Shown here piece by piece: positions 1-6,357 of a DNA stretch of 7,508 nt. Each line of letters starts with the position of its first letter. The stretch's first letter is position 1. The notes below the pieces were generated by a model. It was not told the origin of the DNA and did no database searches. It was given only the letters and a program-made list of their open reading frames with translations. This DNA comes from Geobacteraceae bacterium (GTDB taxonomy: Bacteria; Desulfobacterota; Desulfuromonadia; Desulfuromonadales; Geopsychrobacteraceae), in contig JAMOPE010000375.1 in assembly GCA_027064785.1 (NCBI GenBank), positions 1 through 7,508 on the forward strand, in the 5' to 3' direction. The translations under genes and the position numbers were made by a program.

Positions 1-1
1 A

Positions 2-649
2 CGGTGGCAGATTCGCGATCGTATTGATTATCCCCCGGAAGAAGCCGTTCTTGATCTATTTGAGGTGTCTCCATTCGGGAGTGAAAAACGCCCTTTGACT
101 TATGTTGTATCGGCACAGCAGAAACTCCTGCGTGAGCGGATAGAGATGATCGAAGCGAGTGAACTGTCCCTCAATGCAATTGATATTCCAGAATTTGCTC
201 TGCGGAATGTCTGCGACTTATTTAAGGACGATGACCGTGGTCTGGCTGTTTTGTTGCTATTAGAACGAACCGGGGTTCTGGTGATCGTTCGGGATGGTGT
301 TCTATATCTGGTGCGTTGGTTGTCAAGTGGCATGGATGATCTGATTCCCTATGCAGAAGGTGAGGTCGAGCTGCTGACGGAAAAGCTAGACTCAATAATT
401 CTTGAAATTCAACGATCATTCGATTACTGCGAGAGTACTTTTCAGCTCCCGATGGTTTCCCGATTACTGGTTGCTCAAACTCAGCAGGAGATCCCGGCAG
501 TCGTTAACTACCTGAACGACTATCTTTCCTCCCGGGTGGAATCGTTTAGTTTTTCCGGTGTTTTAACTGTTCCCGAAGGAAGTGAACAATTGGATCTAAA
601 TCGTCAACTGATGGCGATTGGCGGTGCATTAAGGCAGGAGAACAACTGA
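2..649 (+). CDS. mshI: MSHA pilus biogenesis protein MshI, PilM-like (5' partial)
   Basis: The reading frame is open from base 2 and starts outside the window; 215 codons are visible before the TGA at 647-649. The GTG at 65 is not a credible start, because family-like sequence lies before it: WQIRDRIDYPPEEAVLDLFE, the MshI/PilM segment that links a conserved Trp-rich stretch to 'Y.P.EEA..D.F'. Later segments fit the actin-like PilM/FtsA fold, including a hydrophobic strand pair around LAVLLLLERTGVLVIVRDG followed by LYLVRW. No membrane helix is visible, as expected for a cytoplasmic protein. In this family the protein sits under the inner membrane and docks onto the N terminus of its PilN-like partner, which is encoded next with a 1-base overlap (TGATG). 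The name rests on sequence look and strong gene-order context. The nucleotide-binding part would mostly lie upstream and cannot be checked here. Confidence 0.85.
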   Translation, partial: RWQIRDRIDYPPEEAVLDLFEVSPFGSEKRPLTYVVSAQQKLLRERIEMIEASELSLNAIDIPEFALRNVCDLFKDDDRGLAVLLLLERTGVLVIVRDGVLYLVRWLSSGMDDLIPYAEGEVELLTEKLDSIILEIQRSFDYCESTFQLPMVSRLLVAQTQQEIPAVVNYLNDYLSSRVESFSFSGVLTVPEGSEQLDLNRQLMAIGGALRQENN

Positions 650-1251
650 TGCGGCAACAGATCAATCTTTATCAAGACGTCTTAATTGACAAGCCGGAGC
701 CGTTTCAAAGCCGTCAGGTTGGGGTGTTTCTTCTGTTGCTGATCATCGGGTTGGCATTTGTCGGTTATATGAGTTACCAGGGGGCACATACTGTCCAGCA
801 GCAAGCCAGGCAACTGCGCCAGCAACAGCAGGTTCTTAGTCAGCAGGTGAGTGAACTTGAAGAAAAGTTTCCTCCGCGTCAGCCGAATCAACTGCTTCAG
901 GAGCAGGTGGCACGGTTTGAGCAGAAAGTCGCCGGTTTACGGATGGCTCTCGATTATTTCAAAAAGCAGGAGATGGGTAATAATGGGACCATTCTGGCGT
1001 CTCTGAAAGGATTAGCCCGTTATCCGCAAAAAGGTCTCTGGTTGCGTAAGGTGACGTTTCTCCAGCGGGGGGATGAACTTCGCCTTGCCGGAAGTGCTCT
1101 CAAGCCAGAACAGATTCCCGAATATTTGAAATTATTGGGAGAAAAAAACATTTTCGGGGGGCAGGTTTTCTCTCGATTGTCCTTAAATCGACTTGAAGAA
1201 CAGGGCGATATCATTAATTTTGAACTCGATTCCGGCGGGAGGGTGAAATAA
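649..1251 (+). CDS. PilN-like pilus assembly membrane protein (MshI partner)
   Basis: This 200-residue protein begins MRQQINLYQ, matching the short cytoplasmic 'INL' tail by which PilN proteins bind PilM. One membrane helix follows at about residues 24-43. A Gln-rich coiled coil spans about 46-75 and continues in a second helix at about 81-108. The C-terminal region, about 112-195, contains alternating strands (LWLRKVTFLQRGDELRLAGS) typical of the PilN ferredoxin-like periplasmic domain. It would form the inner-membrane alignment complex together with MshJ. The start is ATG 649, overlapping the previous stop by one base, with AGGAG at 636-640 eight bases upstream. In Vibrio-type clusters the corresponding gene is often called mshI2 or annotated only as a PilN-domain protein, so no symbol is given. 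The role is confident by family and position; direct sequence identity to any named protein was not tested. Confidence 0.85.
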   Translation: MRQQINLYQDVLIDKPEPFQSRQVGVFLLLLIIGLAFVGYMSYQGAHTVQQQARQLRQQQQVLSQQVSELEEKFPPRQPNQLLQEQVARFEQKVAGLRMALDYFKKQEMGNNGTILASLKGLARYPQKGLWLRKVTFLQRGDELRLAGSALKPEQIPEYLKLLGEKNIFGGQVFSRLSLNRLEEQGDIINFELDSGGRVK

Positions 1252-1910
1252 TGAGTCGTCAATCGTGGCCCCTGTTCAGCTGGTATGATGAGCGTCCCAA
1301 GCGTGAGCGGATTGTCCTGCTCGTCTGTGTCGTTATTGTTCTGGTGTTTCTGCTGAACCTTTTGGTTCTGGAGCCCAATTCTCTTCAACGTAAGCGCGCT
1401 CACAGTGAAGTTTCACAGTTACAGGTTGATATTGCAGACTTGATGGTCCGCAGTGCCGAAGTTGAAGCGCGCCGTGCTGACGACCCCGATAAAGCCAATC
1501 GGGAGAGGGTCGCTGCTCTTGAACAGGAGATCGCAACTCTGAACCAAAAGTTACAAACAAATATTGTAACGTTGGTTCCTCCCCGGGAAATGTCGGGGTT
1601 TCTCAAAGATTTACTCACCCAGCAAAAAAAGTTGAAACTGATTTCCCTTGAGAATCTTCCTCCGGAAGAGTTGAAAATTGGAGATAATGAAAACGACAAA
1701 ACTGTTCAGCCGAAACTTTATCGCCATCGGTTGCGCCTGGAGTTTTCGGGGGACTATTTGACCCTATTGAAGTATTTGCAGCAACTGGAAGATCTTCCAC
1801 GCTCTTTGGTCTGGGAAGAGGTTGACGTCGAAACTGAGACCTATCCACGGGCAAGGGTTCGGCTGCAGGTGTACACCCTGAGTTTAACGGAGGGCTGGAT
1901 CGGTGGTTAG
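1251..1910 (+). CDS. mshJ: MSHA biogenesis protein MshJ (PilO/GspM-like)
   Basis: This bitopic inner-membrane protein has 219 residues. A short charged cytoplasmic tail (WYDERPKRER) precedes a membrane helix at about residues 20-40. A long coiled coil follows at about 50-104. The C-terminal domain, about 155-215, alternates strands and helix (HRLRLEFSGDYLTLLKYLQQ ... RARVRLQVYTLSL), the ferredoxin-like fold of PilO, GspM and MshJ. In pilus machines this protein pairs with the PilN-like partner through coiled coil and periplasmic domain. The ATG at 1251 overlaps the previous TAA (TAATG), and a strong purine ribosome site (GGGAGGG, 1237-1243) sits 7 bases ahead, so the start is secure. MshJ proteins are commonly auto-annotated as 'type II secretion system protein M'; position between the PilN-like gene and mshK decides for MshJ. 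Confidence 0.85.
   Translation: MSRQSWPLFSWYDERPKRERIVLLVCVVIVLVFLLNLLVLEPNSLQRKRAHSEVSQLQVDIADLMVRSAEVEARRADDPDKANRERVAALEQEIATLNQKLQTNIVTLVPPREMSGFLKDLLTQQKKLKLISLENLPPEELKIGDNENDKTVQPKLYRHRLRLEFSGDYLTLLKYLQQLEDLPRSLVWEEVDVETETYPRARVRLQVYTLSLTEGWIGG
1889..1894 (+). promoter_or_regulatory. Ribosome binding site deciding the mshK start
   Basis: GGAGGG lies inside the end of mshJ, 8 bases before the GTG at 1903 but 20 bases before the next in-frame start, the ATG at 1915. The spacing favours GTG 1903 as the mshK start. Confidence 0.6.
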
Positions 1911-2292
1911 AAACATGATTGTTATTTTACTGGTCGTCCTGCTTTGCGGGATTGCGACCTGTGCGGTTGCTCAGAGCGAGCAACTGGTTGATCCAATGCG
2001 TCCATTACGCGGTGCTCCCGGAACAGTGAACCCGGTTAGAAAAGTTGATCAGCCCGTCAAAGAAGCACTCCAGCTGACCGCAGTCCTGATATCTGAACAA
2101 CGTTCCGTTGCAGTGATCAATGGAAAATCATTACAGCAGGGGGATAAGATCAATGGTTATAAACTGATTCGAATTTGTCCGAATTATGTTGAATTGCGAG
2201 GGAAATTGGGAAAACGCACCTTGCGTCGGACGGGTACTGGCTTAAAAAAGATATCCACGAAGAGTAACATCAAGAAAGGGAGCAAGCTGTGA
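1903..2292 (+). CDS. mshK: MSHA biogenesis periplasmic protein MshK (PilP/GspC-like)
   Basis: This is a small 129-residue exported protein. The N terminus (about residues 4-23) is a hydrophobic signal segment ending AVA before QSEQ, a plausible signal peptidase I site; if uncleaved it would act as an anchor. The mature part opens with LVDPMRPL, the 'DPM.P' element seen in MshK proteins. A compact strand-rich domain follows at about 56-110 (LTAVLISEQRSVAVINGK ... GDKINGYKLIRI ... VELR). This resembles the homology region of PilP and GspC, which contact the secretin N domains. The C-terminal tail is Lys/Ser-rich. In the complex it would bridge MshJ and its partner to MshL. The chosen GTG overlaps mshJ by 8 bases and has a well-spaced ribosome site; ATG 1915 would give a protein four residues shorter with a near-identical signal. 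Family assignment relies partly on position, because MshK is poorly conserved. Confidence 0.8.
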   Translation: MVRNMIVILLVVLLCGIATCAVAQSEQLVDPMRPLRGAPGTVNPVRKVDQPVKEALQLTAVLISEQRSVAVINGKSLQQGDKINGYKLIRICPNYVELRGKLGKRTLRRTGTGLKKISTKSNIKKGSKL

Positions 2293-4025
2293 AATTGTCG
2301 TCAATTCATTTGTGCCGGAGATTCCTGACCGTCATGATTTGCCTGCTGATTGTTGCTGGCTGTGCTCCTCCCCCCCGCGGTGGAACTCCGATGGAACAAA
2401 TCGACAAAGTATTGGAAGAACCCTCTGCTCCACCGGTGAAAGCTGAACCGCCTCCCCCATTACCTCCTGAAATCAGTCAGGCGTTGATTCCTTCTGCGGC
2501 TGGTTCGATGGCTGACTCTGCTTTGCCGCAGGAACCCCGATTCAATATTGCTGCCAGTGAAGTCCCTGCCCGTGACTTCTTTATGAGTCTGGTTGAGGGA
2601 AGCTCAGTTAATATGGTTGTCCATCCTGAAGTGACCGGGACAATCAGCGTTGATTTAAAAAATACGACAATCGATGAAGTTTTGAATGTGATTCATAATG
2701 TTTACGGCTACCCTTATTTTATGACGGGAAATATTTATCAGGTGATGCCTGCCGGTTTACAGGCTCGAACGTTCCAAGTGAATTATCTCAATCTTATCCG
2801 TAAAGGGATGTCGCAAACACGTGTCAATTCGGGACAGGTGACGCAGTCGGATACTTCGGATAGCAATAGCGATAACAATAATGATAATGATAACGGCAGC
2901 AGCTCCGGTGAATCGACAGTGGGAAGTCAGATAGATACTGAATCAACCGCTGATTTCTGGGGTGAATTGCGGACTGCAATTCTGAGCTTGATCGGGAGTG
3001 AAGGAGGGCGCAGAGTCGTTGTTCAGCCACAGGCCAGCATGATCGTTGTTGTGGCGATGGCAGAGGAATTAAGACTGGTTGAAAGCTATCTAAAGACGGT
3101 TCAGTCGAATATTCAGCGTCAGGTCATTATTGAAGCGAAAATTGTTGAGGTTCGGCTATCCGATGGTTTCCAAAGTGGAATCAACTGGGCGATGTTAGCC
3201 GATTCGGCAAGCGGAAATGGTGCTTTGGCCGGCCAGACTGGTGGTGGTTCAATTTTTACCAACGGCTATTCTGATACTGCCGGAAGAACGGGAAATCTGA
3301 CTCCCGGTGGATCTCTTCCCGCCGAAGTTGCTTCCTCCGCTTTTGGTGGCGTGTTCAGTCTTGCTTTGAATTTTAACGATTTTCAGGGATTTGTCGAACT
3401 TCTCGAGAGTCAGGGGGATGTTCAGGTCCTTTCCAGCCCGCGCATTTCGACGATCAATAACCAGAAAGCCGTTATTAAGGTTGGTTCCGATGAATATTTT
3501 GTAACCGATATTTCAAGTGATACAAATACCGGGACCACGACAACGACCTCGAATGACATTACTTTTACCCCGTTCTTTTCGGGAATTGCCCTTGATGTGA
3601 CTCCACAGATCGATTCTGATGGTCAGATTACTCTTCATATTCATCCTGCCATCAGTGAAGTCACCGATCAATACAAGCAGATCAAAGCTTTTGGCGAGAG
3701 TCAAAGCCTCCCACTGGCGTACAGTACCATTCGTGAAACTGACAGTGTTGTTTTTGCCCATAGCGGTCAGCTGGTCGTGATTGGCGGCTTAATGCAGGAA
3801 TATAATGACAACAAAGATGTTGGAATTCCGATACTGGGTGATCTTCCGGGAATCGGCAGCCTTTTTCGCCATTCTCAACTACGATCACGTAAAAGTGAAC
3901 TGGTGATTCTTCTGCGTCCTCAGGTCATTGGCAGTCCCGCTGATTGGCAACGAAATATTGATATGTCACGGCAGCGGATGAAGCGGCTGTCTCCCGAGTT
4001 AAAGCAAGACTGGCGAACATTTTAA
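2289..4025 (+). CDS. mshL: MSHA pilus secretin lipoprotein MshL
   Basis: The 578-residue product forms the outer-membrane secretin channel for the pilus. A lipoprotein signal ends with the lipobox VAGC, lipidated Cys at residue 25. A Pro-rich stretch (27-61) follows, then a secretin/TonB short N-terminal domain at about 86-154 (FNIAASEVPARDFF ... GTISVDLKNTTIDEVLNVI). The secretin N domain covers about 161-275 and is split by an Asp/Asn/Ser-rich loop at 187-206. The secretin core spans about 277-545, with RQVIIEAKIVEVRLSDGF, VQVLSSPRISTINNQKAVIK, GIALDVTPQI, QLVVIGGLM and VGIPILGDLPGIGSLFR, all typical secretin landmarks. No AMIN domain is present, unlike PilQ. The start is a GTG overlapping the mshK stop (GTGA), with AGGGAG at 2277-2282 six bases ahead. 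Length, lipobox and Thr-rich insert (TGTTTTTSND) fit MshL rather than PilQ or GspD. The assignment is strong. Confidence 0.95.
   Translation: MKLSSIHLCRRFLTVMICLLIVAGCAPPPRGGTPMEQIDKVLEEPSAPPVKAEPPPPLPPEISQALIPSAAGSMADSALPQEPRFNIAASEVPARDFFMSLVEGSSVNMVVHPEVTGTISVDLKNTTIDEVLNVIHNVYGYPYFMTGNIYQVMPAGLQARTFQVNYLNLIRKGMSQTRVNSGQVTQSDTSDSNSDNNNDNDNGSSSGESTVGSQIDTESTADFWGELRTAILSLIGSEGGRRVVVQPQASMIVVVAMAEELRLVESYLKTVQSNIQRQVIIEAKIVEVRLSDGFQSGINWAMLADSASGNGALAGQTGGGSIFTNGYSDTAGRTGNLTPGGSLPAEVASSAFGGVFSLALNFNDFQGFVELLESQGDVQVLSSPRISTINNQKAVIKVGSDEYFVTDISSDTNTGTTTTTSNDITFTPFFSGIALDVTPQIDSDGQITLHIHPAISEVTDQYKQIKAFGESQSLPLAYSTIRETDSVVFAHSGQLVVIGGLMQEYNDNKDVGIPILGDLPGIGSLFRHSQLRSRKSELVILLRPQVIGSPADWQRNIDMSRQRMKRLSPELKQDWRTF
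2370..2376 (+). repeat. C7 homopolymer just after the mshL lipobox
   Basis: Seven consecutive C bases encode Pro residues two to four codons after the lipidated Cys codon of mshL. A length change here would frameshift the secretin near its N terminus. The tract is short, so slippage is only a possibility. Confidence 0.6.
2859..2903 (+). repeat. In-frame GAT/AAT/AAC/AGC triplet stretch in mshL
   Basis: Fifteen in-frame codons consist almost only of GAT, AAT, AAC and AGC, encoding a run of Asp, Asn and Ser (residues 191-205). It is a low-complexity flexible loop inside the secretin N domain, not a separate element. Related MshL proteins often have a Ser/Asn-rich insert at this place. Confidence 0.75.
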
Positions 4026-4042
4026 CCGAACGGTCTGGTTGT

Positions 4043-4951
4043 ATGTATAAGCAGTTTTTCGGCCTCAGGGAGAAACCGTTTTCTCTGACTCCGGATACAG
4101 ACTATTTTTATCGCTATCACGGGCATCAGGAAGCTCTCAATGTCCTGCTGGTTGCGTTGGAAAACGGTGAGGGTTTTGTCCGTGTGACCGGGGAAGTTGG
4201 AACGGGGAAGACCCTTTTGTGTCGGCAGCTCCTGAAAACTTTAAAAAAAGATTGTGCAACGGCTTACCTCCCTAATCCGCTGTTAACGCCGCTGGAATTA
4301 TATCAAGCAATCAGTCACGATTTACAGCTCGATCTTCCCGACAATGCATCACTGCAGCAACTGAGTCAGGGAATTTTCTCCAAACTGGTTGAGTTGCGCA
4401 AGGAAAACCGCAAACTCGTTGTTCTGATTGATGAAGCGCAGGTGATGCCTCATCGAAGTCTTGAAGCATTGCGTTTACTCAGCAACCTGGAGACAGAAAA
4501 AGAGAAACTTCTGCATATTTTTTTCTTTGCCCAGCCCGAATTTGATCAGCGACTGGCAGAAGATAATCTTCGCCAGTTGAGACAACGAATAACATTTTCC
4601 TATGTTCTGACCTCACTCCATCAGCAGGAACTCGCAGCCTATCTGGATCACCGTTTGCGGATTGCCGGGTATCAGGGGATCAGCCCTTTTACTTATGGCG
4701 CTGTAAAATTACTGTATAAAGCGAGCAGGGGTGTACCGCGCCTGATCAATCTTTTGGCGCACAAATCGTTTCTGGTTGCTTACGGAAAGGGTGTTCGGCG
4801 AGTTGACCGGAAACTTATGGCTCTAGCGATCAGGGATACCCCCGATTTGAAATGGACAGCCAGAAGATTATTTCCACCGTTTTTTTTTGAAGCCGGCATG
4901 ATTGCGATTATTGCTGTTGTGGCTTTTTTCGCATTAGGGCGTCTGTCATGA
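4043..4951 (+). CDS. mshM: MSHA biogenesis AAA ATPase MshM (ExeA/GspA-like)
   Basis: This 302-residue protein starts MYKQFFGLREKPFSLTPD, the signature N terminus of MshM/ExeA-type ATPases, which fixes the start despite a poor ribosome site in the 17-base gap after mshL. Walker A is GEVGTGKT (residues 50-57). Walker B is LVVLIDEA (125-132), with Asp130 and Glu131. A sensor-like strand is IFFFAQPEF (159-167), and LRQRI (179-183) is the likely arginine-finger region. A winged-helix-like AAA lid with SRGVPRLINLL (228-238) follows. A single membrane helix (about 283-299) ends the protein, with only about three residues beyond it. ExeA/GspA carry a periplasmic peptidoglycan-binding domain after that helix; here it is absent. 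The protein probably works with MshN, whose start overlaps its stop (ATGA). Nine T bases precede the membrane helix. Confidence 0.9.
   Translation: MYKQFFGLREKPFSLTPDTDYFYRYHGHQEALNVLLVALENGEGFVRVTGEVGTGKTLLCRQLLKTLKKDCATAYLPNPLLTPLELYQAISHDLQLDLPDNASLQQLSQGIFSKLVELRKENRKLVVLIDEAQVMPHRSLEALRLLSNLETEKEKLLHIFFFAQPEFDQRLAEDNLRQLRQRITFSYVLTSLHQQELAAYLDHRLRIAGYQGISPFTYGAVKLLYKASRGVPRLINLLAHKSFLVAYGKGVRRVDRKLMALAIRDTPDLKWTARRLFPPFFFEAGMIAIIAVVAFFALGRLS
4880..4888 (+). repeat. T9 slippery tract in mshM before the membrane helix
   Basis: Nine T bases form three in-frame TTT codons (Phe). Deletion of one T leads to the TGA at 4899-4901; insertion of one T leads to the TGA at 4888-4890. Both products would end before the C-terminal membrane helix. 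Whether slippage occurs is not known from the sequence. Confidence 0.85.
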
Positions 4952-6333
4952 GCTTGATTAACGATATGTTGCGTGATTTGGAAAAGCGTGAACAGCAACA
5001 GGATTCTCCTGCCCATGAAGGTGCTCCGGTTGTGACAAAAAATCAACGGTCTCTAAAAGGAATTATTGCTGTTGGAGTGGTTTTTGTTCTGATCGCCCTT
5101 GTCTGGTTTGGAATAGGGATATTTTCAGAAAAGAAACACTTCGATTCTTTGACAACTGCCCCGGTGGCACAGCCATCTGTTCCACGGCGTGGTAACGTGG
5201 AAAAGGCTGCGACCAAGCCGCAGGTTCCCCGTGTCGTGACCATGCCGAATACACCAAGTGCCTCTGTTGTTACTTCATCAGCAGAAGTGCCGCCGGTGGC
5301 GAGCTCGTTGGGAAAACTTTCACATCTGTCAATTGCGACGGCTGGTGAACAAACAGTATTAAATCTCTCATTTATCCAGTTTCCACAGTATCAGTTGGTT
5401 GAACAGGATGGTGAAAATGCTGGTCTTATGATCCGTTTTGATGGAATCCAGCTTGGGGATGAGTTTGAAATCCCGTCGACAGAGAATTCTCTGGTTAAGA
5501 GAATCAGCCTTGTCCCGCAAAAAGAATCGCTACGTTTATTGATTGATCTTGTTCCGGAAACCCGGATTCTAAGTTCTCAGTTGCTTGAGACCTCTCAACA
5601 AAATTTCCGGCTGCAGATAGCTTTTGTCGCTTCCAAGTTAGTTGAAGAACCGGTGAAAACTGTTGACGCCGTCATACCAGCGCCTCAGCTTGTCGAAAAA
5701 ATGAAGGAGAAACAGACCGAGGAGGGTAAGCCGGTTGTGGCAAAAACCAGTAAACAAACTCCGGTGGTAGCACGGGATAAACAAGCGTACCGGGCTGGCT
5801 TGGAGCAGTCGCGATCAGGACAGATTGCTGAAGCTGAAGCGAGTTTTATTCAGGCATTGCTTATTAATCCCGAGTTCCTTGATGCCCGTTTGCAGTTAGT
5901 GTCTTTATTGCAGCAACAGCGAAAATTCGTCAAAGCTGAAGAGTTTTTGCAGCAGGGATTATCCCTGACACCAGAATCTCCGGTCCTTCGTAAAACCTAT
6001 GCTCGACAGTTATTACAGGAGCAACGGGGCCGTAAGGCAGTTGACCTGCTTCGGTCTTCACCGGTTCCAATGATGGCTCATGATCTCGAATATCATGCGC
6101 TACTGGCGGCCGCATTACAAAGAGTCGGGGAGTATGCTCCTGCGAGTGCTGTTTATGCGCAGTTGATTAAGTTGCGTCCACAGGAAGCGTTGTGGTGGCT
6201 GGGGATGGCAGTATCTCTGGAGCAGTCGGGACATCGTGAAGAATCTCGTGATGCTTATCAGAAGGCATTGAGCCTGCCCGGACTGCGCCCCGATTTACAA
6301 AGCTATATTCAGGGCCGCTTGCAGGCATTGTAG
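4948..6333 (+). CDS. mshN: MSHA biogenesis protein MshN: membrane anchor, AMIN-like domain and TPRs
   Basis: The 461-residue protein opens MSLINDMLRDLEKR, the conserved cytoplasmic N terminus shared by MshN and GspB/ExeB. A membrane helix follows at about residues 37-59. A Pro/Val-rich periplasmic linker runs to about 120. Residues about 122-227 look like an AMIN domain: LSIATAGEQTVLNLSF, then GLMIRFDG, then VKRISLVPQ and LRLLIDLVPETR, a repeated-strand pattern known for binding peptidoglycan. A Lys/Val-rich linker (about 230-275) leads to about five TPRs from residue 279 to near the end (for example AYRAGLEQSRSGQIAEAEAS and YHALLAAALQRVGEYAPASA). It probably scaffolds secretin assembly with MshM, whose stop it overlaps by four bases; AGGG at 4936-4939 is a modest ribosome site. 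MshN is secure by position, N terminus and TPRs. The AMIN call is by eye and less certain. Confidence 0.88.
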   Translation: MSLINDMLRDLEKREQQQDSPAHEGAPVVTKNQRSLKGIIAVGVVFVLIALVWFGIGIFSEKKHFDSLTTAPVAQPSVPRRGNVEKAATKPQVPRVVTMPNTPSASVVTSSAEVPPVASSLGKLSHLSIATAGEQTVLNLSFIQFPQYQLVEQDGENAGLMIRFDGIQLGDEFEIPSTENSLVKRISLVPQKESLRLLIDLVPETRILSSQLLETSQQNFRLQIAFVASKLVEEPVKTVDAVIPAPQLVEKMKEKQTEEGKPVVAKTSKQTPVVARDKQAYRAGLEQSRSGQIAEAEASFIQALLINPEFLDARLQLVSLLQQQRKFVKAEEFLQQGLSLTPESPVLRKTYARQLLQEQRGRKAVDLLRSSPVPMMAHDLEYHALLAAALQRVGEYAPASAVYAQLIKLRPQEALWWLGMAVSLEQSGHREESRDAYQKALSLPGLRPDLQSYIQGRLQAL

Positions 6334-6345
6334 AGAGAGAAAATT

Positions 6346-6350
6346 AGGAG
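6346..6350 (+). promoter_or_regulatory. Ribosome binding site of mshE
   Basis: AGGAG sits 7 bases before the mshE ATG, in the largest gap of the window (24 bases). The gap otherwise holds a purine run (GAGAGAGAAAA) and no hairpin or promoter that I can see. Confidence 0.7.
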
Positions 6351-6357
6351 TTTTTAG

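Noticed and set aside
65..67. GTG as the start of mshI
   Set aside because: The frame continues open upstream to the window edge with MshI-like residues, so the gene is cut by the window and not started here.
1948..1971. Possible lipobox in MshK (IATC)
   Set aside because: Thr directly before the Cys is not a usual lipobox residue, and a good signal peptidase I site (AVA before QSEQ) follows three residues later.
4866..4888. Possible Rho-independent terminator ending in the T9 run of mshM
   Set aside because: No GC-rich inverted repeat precedes the T tract, and the tract lies inside an intact coding region with coupled mshN just downstream.
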